Source: an uncultured Peptococcaceae bacterium
GTDB taxonomy: Bacteria; Bacillota; Peptococcia; Peptococcales; Peptococcaceae
Direction: 5' to 3'
Length of the DNA: 22,586 nt
Assembly (NCBI GenBank): GCA_902492275.1
Contig: CABUKW010000035.1
Coordinates: 1 to 22,586 of the forward strand
The first letter of the stretch is position 1; each line of letters begins with the position of its first letter. A program made the position numbers and the translations under genes. Shown here one piece after another: positions 16,502 to 22,586 of this stretch. The notes beneath the pieces are model-generated. The model was not told where the DNA came from and did no database searches. It saw nothing but the letters and a program-made list of their open reading frames with translations.

Positions 16502-17527
16502 TCAAATGATGAGCATGGCGTCGCCAAAAGAAAAAAACCGGTACCGTTCTTTGATTGCTTCTGCATAAGCGTGCAAAATATGCTCCCGTCCGGCCAGCGC
16601 GCTGACTAACATTACCAGCGTGGATTTGGGCAGATGAAAATTGGTAATCAAGCCGCTTAAAATCTGGAATTGATAGCCGGGATAGATAAAAATACTGGTT
16701 TCTCCTTCGCCGGGTACGACACGGCCGTTTTGCGCCGCGCTTTCCAAGGTGCGGGTCGATGTGGTGCCTACTGCAATAATACGCCGTCCTTCGTCCAGGG
16801 CTTTGTTAATGGCGGCGGCGGCTTCCGGCGTAATTCGATAGTATTCGCTGTGCATCTTATGTTCTAAAATATCATCAGCCTGCACAGGGCGAAAGGTGCC
16901 CAACCCGACATGCAATAAAACCTCGACAACCTCCACGCCGTTTGCCCGTACTTGCGCCAATAATTCTTTGGTAAAATGCAGCCCGGCGGTGGGCGCAGCG
17001 GCGGACCCCCGTTCTTTGGCATATACGGTTTGATAACGCTCCTGGTCCGCTAATTTTTCTTTGATATAGGGCGGCAGCGGCATGGTTCCCAGTTCATCTA
17101 AAATTTCATTGAAGATGCCTTCGTACTGAAACTGCATCATTCGTCCGCTGTCTGTTTCTTCGATGATGGTGCCAATCATGCGTCCATTGCCAAAATCTAC
17201 CTGGGCGCCTTGTTTCACTCGCTTGCCGGGGCGCACCAGCACTTCCCAGCAATCGGGCTGGTTTTCTACAGGCTTTAGCAGCAACACCTCAATGTGGGCT
17301 GTTCCCCCCATTTTTACACCAAAAAGACGGGCCGGGATGACGCGGGTGTTATTTACCACCAGCACATCGCCAGGCTGCAAATATTCTAAAATATCATCAA
17401 AACGCCGATGGGCGATAGAGCCAGTATGCTTATCTAATACCAACAAACGGGAGTGGTCCCGCTGTTCTAAGGGATGCTGGGCAATCAATTCTTCAGGTAA
17501 TATAAAATCAAAGTCTTCTGTACGCAT
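16502..17527 (-). CDS. queA: S-adenosylmethionine:tRNA ribosyltransferase-isomerase
   Basis: QueA transfers and isomerises the ribosyl part of SAM onto 7-aminomethyl-7-deazaguanine in tRNA, giving epoxyqueuosine. The 341-residue length is standard, and it begins RTEDFDFILPEELIAQHP, with HSRLLVLD, VNNTRVIPARLFG, the AAPTAGLHFT stretch and an ITNFHLPKSTLVMLVSA segment. The ATG (complement of 17525-17527) has a CGGAGA site upstream on the minus strand. It stands alone, without tgt or ruvB next to it, and converges on cysS. An extended -10 upstream suggests its own promoter. Confidence 0.96.
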   Translation of the reverse strand: MRTEDFDFILPEELIAQHPLEQRDHSRLLVLDKHTGSIAHRRFDDILEYLQPGDVLVVNNTRVIPARLFGVKMGGTAHIEVLLLKPVENQPDCWEVLVRPGKRVKQGAQVDFGNGRMIGTIIEETDSGRMMQFQYEGIFNEILDELGTMPLPPYIKEKLADQERYQTVYAKERGSAAAPTAGLHFTKELLAQVRANGVEVVEVLLHVGLGTFRPVQADDILEHKMHSEYYRITPEAAAAINKALDEGRRIIAVGTTSTRTLESAAQNGRVVPGEGETSIFIYPGYQFQILSGLITNFHLPKSTLVMLVSALAGREHILHAYAEAIKERYRFFSFGDAMLII

Positions 17528-17570
17528 CAGTTTATCTCCGTTCCTGTAATATCCAATTTAATAGGCTTTC

Positions 17571-17579
17571 AGTATAGCA
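17571..17579 (-). promoter_or_regulatory. Extended -10 promoter of queA
   Basis: Read on the minus strand this is TGCTATACT, an extended -10 with TATACT, about 44 bases before the queA start. I see no good -35 at the normal distance, which an extended -10 can tolerate. Confidence 0.45.
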
Positions 17580-17647
17580 TACTTGCAACAAAATTACTAG
17601 ATTGCTTTGCGTAGTGTTCTGGGTGACAGCATTAAAAAATTGCTGGT

Positions 17648-17691
17648 GGCAGATTGATGGCAGATTGATGGCATGTTGATGGCATGTTTTT
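17648..17691. repeat. 11-bp tandem repeat, about 3.7 copies
   Basis: Two identical units GGCAGATTGAT (17648-17658, 17659-17669) are followed by the variant GGCATGTTGAT (17670-17680) and a partial GGCATGTT from 17681. The period of 11 is close to one helical turn, so the GGCA cores fall on one face of the DNA. No convincing gene covers it; an 89-codon minus-strand frame through it has no ribosome binding site of note. Confidence 0.85.
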
Positions 17692-17710
17692 TCGCTCAAC
17701 CAATAGGGCA

Positions 17711-17798
17711 GTGGCAAGTATGGCATATTTTCCGGAAAAAAGCTTGTAATAAAATTAAAAGTAGAGATAAGAATAAAAAAATATGCCACACTTGCCAC
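17711..17798. repeat. 21-bp inverted repeat with TGGCA core, 46-bp loop
   Basis: 17711-17731 (starting GTGGCAAGTATGGCA) is the reverse complement of 17778-17798 with one mismatch in 21. The loop is AT-rich. Each arm holds two TGGCA cores 10 bp apart, the same core as in the tandem repeat just upstream. It is too far apart for a simple terminator and has no T run after it. Confidence 0.8.
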
Positions 17799-18151
17799 CA
17801 ACTTCCCCTGATTTATCTGGCAGGAAGACGGTGAGGACGAAACCCTTTTTTGTGCCGGGGGGATATTTACGTGAAAGGTTTTATATCGGTATGTAGTTTG
17901 ATGAATGTATCATGATTTTCAAGATGGTCAGATAAAAAATATTTTGCATATCAGATGGTTGCCAAAAAAAGAGGAAAAACGCTGCAGCGTGGATAATAAT
18001 GCGGTTTTCTCATCTTTAGGCATTTACGCTGTTTCCTGTTCTCCGGTATATTTTCGTCGCTTTTGTCAGATTTTTGGAAACCTGATTTTTAGAAATCATG
18101 GGCATTGTCGAGAGATGCCGCTACCCTATTGTTCTTGTCGAGCGGTTTTTG
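17799..18151. other. Non-coding stretch before the EAL gene
   Basis: I see no gene here. A 90-codon plus-strand frame at 17905-18177 lacks a ribosome binding site and has a Cys-rich, unconvincing product. A perfect 12-bp palindrome ACGCTGCAGCGT lies at 17979-17990, and a GCGGT/ACCGC hairpin near 18143-18159 overlaps the EAL promoter. I looked for a c-di-GMP riboswitch because of the downstream EAL gene and did not find the expected conserved blocks. Confidence 0.4.
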
Positions 18152-18180
18152 TTGACCGCGCTTCATTCTTTTCGTAAGAT
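18152..18180 (+). promoter_or_regulatory. Promoter of the EAL gene
   Basis: TTGACC (18152-18157) and TAAGAT (18175-18180) are exactly 17 bp apart, giving a 5' leader of about 36 bases. The upstream in-frame extension of the coding frame runs through this promoter, supporting the later start. Confidence 0.6.
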
Positions 18181-18223
18181 AGAGACAGTTAGTTCTTATG
18201 ATGAATGGAAAAGAGGTGCTGTG

Positions 18224-19135
18224 ATGAAACATCATCAATATCCCCCAATAAAAGATATGAGCAGTCTGGTCCGGGAGCCGCAAAGTGTACAGTTTCATAA
18301 AACGCGATATGTATTTTTCCCACAAAGGATGAACCAAGGTGTACAGGCGCGTATTGAAAAGCAGCTGCAGCAAGCGATTGATCAGCGGCAAATTCAAGTA
18401 TTCTTGCAGCCTCGGGTGCGGTTAGAGAACGGTTGTGTTTGCGCAGCGGAGGCATTGGCTCGGTGGAAATGGCCCGATGGCAGCTGGTGCTTGCCAGCAT
18501 ATTTTTTACCTGCATTAGAGCAGACTGGATTAATTCCGCAACTGGACTTTTATATGTTGGAACAGGTAGCTGAGCTGCAACAAAATTGGCGTCGGCAAAA
18601 TATAACGGTGTTTCCCGTTTCCGTTAATTTTTCTGCGGCCGCCTTATTACAGCATGATTTTGCTGAGAAACTGGAACATATTCGCTTGGCGTATGGCGTA
18701 TTGGCTGGTCAGATTGAAATTGAAGTAACAGAGCATTGTTTTATGGAACAACAACAAGCATTGGTTCCAATTTTACAACAAATACGGCAAAAAGGGTTTC
18801 CAGTTTGTCTGGACGATTTTGGAGTTGGCAGTTCTTCTCTGGCCATGTTGATGCAGCTGCCAGTAGACTATGTAAAGCTGGATAAAAGCTTTCTGGAACA
18901 AGATATCGCCGATAGAAAAGTGAAAGACTATATTGGGCAAATCATAAAGTTGCTGCATGCCGCAGAAGCCAGAATTGTGGTAGAAGGTGTAGAGACCGCA
19001 GAACAGGCTAAGCTGCTGCAATTAATGCAAGTGGAGCAGGGACAGGGCTGGTATTGGGAACGGCCTTTGCATTGGCAGATGTTTCTGCAGCAGCATCTGC
19101 TGGACAAGACAGAAAAAAGGTGCTATTCTATGTAG
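18224..19135 (+). CDS. Stand-alone EAL domain c-di-GMP phosphodiesterase
   Basis: EAL enzymes cut cyclic di-GMP to pGpG. I start at ATG 18224 because AGAGGTG (18212-18218) precedes it; this gives 303 residues. After about 45 residues of unassigned N-terminus comes one EAL domain: AEALARW with E76-A77-L78, VNFSAAAL (Asn), EIEVTEH (Glu), LDDFGVGSSSL with D197 and D198, YVKLDKSF (Lys), VVEGVETAEQ (Glu) and GQGWYWERP (Gln). All metal-binding and catalytic residues that I can place are present, so it should be active. No GGDEF, PAS, HAMP or membrane segment is attached, so it is a soluble enzyme with no visible sensor. It ends 38 bases before the aminotransferase and probably shares its transcript. 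Confidence 0.92.
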   Translation: MKHHQYPPIKDMSSLVREPQSVQFHKTRYVFFPQRMNQGVQARIEKQLQQAIDQRQIQVFLQPRVRLENGCVCAAEALARWKWPDGSWCLPAYFLPALEQTGLIPQLDFYMLEQVAELQQNWRRQNITVFPVSVNFSAAALLQHDFAEKLEHIRLAYGVLAGQIEIEVTEHCFMEQQQALVPILQQIRQKGFPVCLDDFGVGSSSLAMLMQLPVDYVKLDKSFLEQDIADRKVKDYIGQIIKLLHAAEARIVVEGVETAEQAKLLQLMQVEQGQGWYWERPLHWQMFLQQHLLDKTEKRCYSM

Positions 19136-19173
19136 AACACAGGTAATCGAACTATATTATGGAAGGTGAAACT

Positions 19174-20358
19174 ATGGGAATTCCAGCTTATGCGGACCGA
19201 ATGGCCAATGTTTCGGGCAGTGCCGTTCGTGAAATTTTGAAATTGACGCAGCAGCCTGATATGATTTCCTTTGGCGGTGGCTTGCCATCCGCCGATTCTT
19301 TTCCGATGGAGGATTTGAAGGACATCATCAGTCAAATTACAGAGAATATGACGGCTTCTGTGCTGCAATATGGGGAAACAGAAGGGTATCGACCATTGCG
19401 TGAGGAAATTGTAAAGTTTATGGCAACAAAGGGTGTGAACACCTGTGTAGATAATGTTTTGATTACGTCGGGCTCTCAACAGGGCCTGGATTTGGTTGCA
19501 AAGGCTTTTATCAGTAAGGGCGATAAAATTGTGGTGGAAAGCCCTACTTATCTGGCAGCTTTGCAGGTATTTAAAATGTACGAAGCAGACTTTATTGAAG
19601 CGCCTGTTGATGAAGACGGTATCATTCCATCTGAGTTGGAACGGATTTTGCGCACAGAGCAGGCTGTCAAGCTGGTCTATATGATTCCATGTTTCCAGAA
19701 CCCTAGCGGCCGTACCGTATCTGCCGCGCGGCGAAAAGAAATTTTGGCGGTCATTCAGAAATATGATGTGGTGTTGATTGAAGACGCGCCTTATGAAGAT
19801 TTAAAATATACTGACGCCCAGTATCCGTCTATGAAATCTATGGACATTACCGGTCAGGTTTTGTACTTTGGCAGCTTCTCCAAAACGGTAGCGCCGGGCT
19901 TTCGCGTAGGTTATTCCATTGCCGATGCGTCGATTTTATCGAAAATGATAATTGGTAAACAAAGCTGCGATTTGCATGTTTCTATCTTTTCACAGATGGT
20001 GATGGCCGAATATCTGAAACGGGGCTTGATGCCGGACCATTTGAAACAGATTAATGCCGAATATGCCAAAAAGCGGGACTTGATGTTAAAAACCTTAGCA
20101 GAAACGATGCCAGAGGGCGTTACCTGGACCCATCCGGAAGGCGGCTTATTCCTGTGGCTGGAACTGCCCGGTTCTATAAGCACCAATGATTTGTTTCTGA
20201 AAGCCATTGCCAAAAAAGTGGCCTATGTAGCCGGGGATTCCTTCTATGCAGCAGGCCAGCCCCATAATGCTATGCGCATTAATTTTTCCAATGCAACGCC
20301 GGAAAAGATTGTGAAGGGCGTACAGGCTTTAGCGGAAGTTATCAAAGAGAATTTATAA
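19174..20358 (+). CDS. PLP-dependent class I/II aminotransferase, LysN/MocR-type fold I
   Basis: I start at ATG 19174, preceded by GGAAGGTGA (19161-19169), rather than at the in-frame ATG 19159; this gives 394 residues. Motifs of the 2-aminoadipate/multi-substrate branch are clear: ISFGGGLPSADSFP near the N-terminus, ALQYGETEGYRPLR, the NPSGRT loop and SFSKTVAPGFRVGY with the PLP lysine K237, plus NAMRINFSN near the end with the carboxylate-binding arginine. There is no GntR-type DNA-binding domain, so it is an enzyme and not a MocR regulator. Likely substrates are branched-chain, aromatic or 2-aminoadipate amino acids; which ones cannot be told. A terminator-like region follows. Confidence 0.92.
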   Translation: MGIPAYADRMANVSGSAVREILKLTQQPDMISFGGGLPSADSFPMEDLKDIISQITENMTASVLQYGETEGYRPLREEIVKFMATKGVNTCVDNVLITSGSQQGLDLVAKAFISKGDKIVVESPTYLAALQVFKMYEADFIEAPVDEDGIIPSELERILRTEQAVKLVYMIPCFQNPSGRTVSAARRKEILAVIQKYDVVLIEDAPYEDLKYTDAQYPSMKSMDITGQVLYFGSFSKTVAPGFRVGYSIADASILSKMIIGKQSCDLHVSIFSQMVMAEYLKRGLMPDHLKQINAEYAKKRDLMLKTLAETMPEGVTWTHPEGGLFLWLELPGSISTNDLFLKAIAKKVAYVAGDSFYAAGQPHNAMRINFSNATPEKIVKGVQALAEVIKENL

Positions 20359-20383
20359 AAATTTGCAATATTCCATCAATAGG

Positions 20384-20461
20384 AAAGAGACAGTTCTATT
20401 GCAGCCATTAGCGATTACAAGAACAAGGCAAAGTGGTCAAAGTAGAAAGGTCTCTTTTTTT
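20384..20461 (+). terminator. Terminator-like structured region after the aminotransferase gene
   Basis: AAAGAGAC (20384-20391) pairs with GTCTCTTT (20450-20457) and is followed by T to 20461. The 58-base interior contains a GTTCT/AGAAC pair (20393-20397 with 20420-20424). CAATAG/CTATTG (20377-20382 with 20396-20401) and TGCAATA/TATTGCA (20364-20370 with 20397-20403) would compete with these. The long interior is unusual for a simple terminator, so attenuation or a processed RNA is possible. Confidence 0.5.
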
Positions 20462-20501
20462 CATAAAATTCATTGTGTCTTTATGCGATAGCACATTAGC
20501 A

Positions 20502-20531
20502 TTGACAAAAAGCATAAGAATGAATTATACT
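20502..20531 (+). promoter_or_regulatory. Promoter of the amidohydrolase gene
   Basis: A perfect TTGACA (20502-20507) and TATACT (20526-20531) are 18 bp apart. A TGATAATGAT at 20534-20543 resembles the left half of a Fur box, but the right half is not kept, so I do not call an operator. Confidence 0.7.
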
Positions 20532-20537
20532 ATTGAT

Positions 20538-20785
20538 AATGATAAAAATATAGATTGTAAAATCCTGCATTGGTACGAAGGCCATTTATTTGAAACGATG
20601 TGATAGTTGTTTGAGGTCGTTTTTAATATAATGTTTTTTATCAAAGTGGACAGTAAGGAGGGAATAAAACGGCAAATATGTGATTGATAAAAAACAAGAT
20701 ATTATGTACTTTTCTTTGGGGCACAGTCCTTTTGGGGAAAAGAAAAGTCACTATAAATGTGAAAACGCAAATGAGGGGGATTGTT
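20538..20785 (+). promoter_or_regulatory. Long hairpin-rich 5' leader of the amidohydrolase gene
   Basis: The leader is about 250 bases, long for one gene. 20624-20643 and 20685-20704 form an inverted repeat of 20 matching at 17 (11 bp plus 6 bp around a 3-base internal loop). Its 41-base loop holds AAGGAGGG (20655-20662) with an ATG directly followed by TGA at 20678-20683. A second hairpin, 10 bp perfect, joins 20708-20717 and 20739-20748 just before the real ribosome binding site (20773-20780). I do not recognise a known riboswitch. Confidence 0.55.
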
Positions 20786-22586
20786 ATGTATAAGAATAAG
20801 AAGGCGAAAAAATATTTAAGTATTTTGTGCGTTGTTTTCCTGTTGTGTTCCTTATTGCCAACAGCAGCCTTTGCTGCCGATGCAGAGGACACAACCGCGC
20901 AGGTGATTGATTTAAGCAAATATAAATCTACTTCCTATTATTATAATGGCACCATTATTACAGTGGATGCAGAAAAAGGGGAAGACAGCGAAGGAAATCC
21001 TATTTATGCGAAATCTGTTATCGTAGGGGACGGTCACATTGCGGCCGTTGCCTATACTGATGAAGAAGCGGAAATTTTGGCGAACACTGTGCAGAAATAT
21101 AACTGCCGTCGTGTAGACTTAGATGGTCAGACCATGATTCCAGCTTTTGTAGACCCACACGGCCATATCAATATGGTAGGTCAGTATTTCAGCGCATCTC
21201 CGGCTAATGATATTATCAGTTTGGAAATGCTGGTGGAACAGGGGAAAAAGGATTTCAATGCCTGGGTAAACGACCACACCTATGATGATGTATACGGCAC
21301 CATCGAGCCAGGCGGAAAATACTGGTTCGTCACCCATGGATTTGACAACACAGCCTTTAAAACCGATAATTTTGACAAAGGCGCTTATGCAATGCCGACG
21401 AAAGATATTCTGGATAAAATTTCTACCGAATATCCAATTATCTATATTCATGCCAGCAACCATCTGTGCGGCGTAAACTCTCTGGGTTTAGAACTTTTGA
21501 GTGAAAAGATGGAAGCCTTAAAAACAGCGGCGCCACAGCAGTATGCATACTTTAATCCGGAAATTAACTGGGATAAAGACGAAAATGGTGAATACACCGG
21601 TATCCTGAGAGAAGGCGGCTTCTATGCTTTGTATATGGCAGAACCGGTGTTGACTGATACTTCCCGCACCAGAATTGCCAATGCTGCCGGTACTCTGGCT
21701 AACGCGATGGATATCTATGCCAGTTATGGCATGACCACTGCAGTGGCTGGCGGAGGCGCACAAATGGCAAATCTGATGGCGCAGATTCCAAGATCAGAAC
21801 GTATTATTGATATCGAAAATGTGGTTAGCTACGACAGTAAAGAACTGATGAAAGGCTATACCAGCGCTAATTCGCCTTATGATGAAAATAATCTGCGGCA
21901 CCATTGTATCAAAATTTTCTTAGATGGATCCCCACAGGGTAAAACCGCTTGGTTTGCCGTAGATGAAAATGATACCGTATCCGGCGGCGGCTACTATCGG
22001 GATACCAATGAAGTATTACTGGACGGTGTAGAACATGCTTGGTGGTATGGGGAAGCCGAAGGTAAGAAAATCAATAATGACGCTTTGACAGCACAGTTTG
22101 CAGACTGCATTCAGTCTGGTTGGCAGTTTACCTGCCATGCCAATGGCACCGGTGGGATCCAACAGTTTATTGATTGCTATCGGGATGCGTTAAAACAGTG
22201 CGGTGTAGATATTAACGATGCCGAAGCTATCGCAGAAGTACAAAACCGGATTCGTCCAGTCATCATTCATGGACAGACCATCACGCTGGATCAGGTTGAA
22301 GAATGTAAAGCTTTAGGAATTAACATCTCCTTCTTCGTAGACCATGTATATTACTATGGCGATTATCATCTTTGCTCCACATTAGGGCCAGAACGGGGTC
22401 AGTTGATTAGTCCGATGGCTGACGCTATGGCAGATGATAAGATTATGGTTACCGTGCATCAGGATGCGCCAATCTCTACGCCGGACATGGTATTCTCCAT
22501 CTATAATGCGGCAACTCGCATCACCCGCGACGGACAGGCGATTGGTCGCGGCTCTGCCGATGGCAGCAGCGATCAGGATGCGCGGA
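20786..22586 (+). CDS. Secreted YtcJ-like amidohydrolase, 3' end outside the window
   Basis: The frame is open from ATG 20786 to the window end, 600 residues visible, with GAGGGGGA (20773-20780) as ribosome binding site. A signal peptide is clear: a KNKKAKK basic start, a hydrophobic core (about 11-25) and a likely cleavage at AFA|A (30/31). The cysteine in LLCS does not fit a lipobox. The mature part is an amidohydrolase_3 (YtcJ-like) metal-dependent hydrolase: HGH (H125, H127) after IPAFVDP, a DGSPQGKTAWF segment, H451 in CHANG, H495 in IIHGQ and the HQDAP segment (H558, D560) holding the usual catalytic aspartate. It probably hydrolyses an amide or ester outside the cytoplasm; the substrate is unknown. 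It has its own promoter and a long structured leader. Confidence 0.88.
   Translation, partial: MYKNKKAKKYLSILCVVFLLCSLLPTAAFAADAEDTTAQVIDLSKYKSTSYYYNGTIITVDAEKGEDSEGNPIYAKSVIVGDGHIAAVAYTDEEAEILANTVQKYNCRRVDLDGQTMIPAFVDPHGHINMVGQYFSASPANDIISLEMLVEQGKKDFNAWVNDHTYDDVYGTIEPGGKYWFVTHGFDNTAFKTDNFDKGAYAMPTKDILDKISTEYPIIYIHASNHLCGVNSLGLELLSEKMEALKTAAPQQYAYFNPEINWDKDENGEYTGILREGGFYALYMAEPVLTDTSRTRIANAAGTLANAMDIYASYGMTTAVAGGGAQMANLMAQIPRSERIIDIENVVSYDSKELMKGYTSANSPYDENNLRHHCIKIFLDGSPQGKTAWFAVDENDTVSGGGYYRDTNEVLLDGVEHAWWYGEAEGKKINNDALTAQFADCIQSGWQFTCHANGTGGIQQFIDCYRDALKQCGVDINDAEAIAEVQNRIRPVIIHGQTITLDQVEECKALGINISFFVDHVYYYGDYHLCSTLGPERGQLISPMADAMADDKIMVTVHQDAPISTPDMVFSIYNAATRITRDGQAIGRGSADGSSDQDAR

Noticed and set aside
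17648..17691. CRISPR array
   Set aside because: The repeats are 11 bp with no spacers and no cas genes are nearby.
17532..17801. 89-codon minus-strand frame over the repeat field
   Set aside because: The product reflects the repeats and AT-rich DNA, with no family match that I know and no clear ribosome binding site.
17905..18177. 90-codon plus-strand frame before the EAL gene
   Set aside because: There is no ribosome binding site, the composition is odd and Cys-rich, and it overlaps the EAL promoter.
18098..18223. 42-residue N-terminal extension of the EAL protein
   Set aside because: It crosses the TTGACC-N17-TAAGAT promoter and lacks a ribosome binding site, whereas ATG 18224 has one.
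17799..18223. c-di-GMP riboswitch before the EAL gene
   Set aside because: I did not find the conserved core blocks of the GEMM classes.
20534..20552. Fur box over the amidohydrolase promoter
   Set aside because: Only the left half, TGATAAT, is kept; the right half is a run of A, which is common in such AT-rich DNA.

Overview
The window looks like a chromosome segment of a Bacillota (Firmicutes) bacterium of medium-low GC. The best evidence is gene order. radA, disA, a yacL-type PIN/TRAM gene, ispD, ispF, gltX, cysE and cysS follow one another as in the Bacillus subtilis clpC-to-cysS region, with a Cys-type T-box leader in front of cysE. No ctsR-mcsA-mcsB-clpC genes precede radA. A Negativicutes or clostridial source is plausible, but I cannot prove it from the sequence. 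No rRNA, tRNA, CRISPR array, transposase or phage gene was seen.

Left part (1-6770), AT-richer and accessory in character. An AT-rich lead-in is followed by a tight three-gene operon: a small zinc-ribbon protein, a lone YlmA-like ABC ATPase and an unrecognised 322-residue protein. A strong terminator closes it. Next come a large alkaline-phosphatase-superfamily enzyme with a complete two-metal site, its own terminator, a striking AT-rich element with perfect 26-bp inverted arms, and a polytopic SLC13-like anion permease with its own terminator.

Middle part (6850-16460), housekeeping. radA and disA (DNA repair and recombination; c-di-AMP synthesis) share a promoter. The yacL-like gene has a second promoter and is followed by ispD and ispF (MEP isoprenoid pathway), gltX and a GNAT acetyltransferase. 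A third promoter, whose -35 box overlaps the GNAT stop codon, drives a T-box leader. Its features (UGC specifier, UGGA T-box end) fit tRNA-Cys and so control cysE and cysS. A 16-bp bidirectional terminator separates cysS from the convergent queA gene.

Right part (16500-22586). queA (queuosine tRNA modification) lies alone on the minus strand. Behind it is a 700-bp non-coding stretch with an 11-bp tandem repeat and a 21-bp inverted repeat that share a TGGCA core. A stand-alone EAL (c-di-GMP phosphodiesterase) gene and a class I/II PLP aminotransferase follow, then a structured terminator region and a promoter. A long, hairpin-rich leader precedes a secreted YtcJ-like amidohydrolase that runs off the window end.

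I found no clear new multi-gene system. The most unusual items are the inverted-repeat element at 4974-5130, the TGGCA repeat field at 17648-17798, the zinc-ribbon/ABC/unknown operon and the folded leader of the amidohydrolase.
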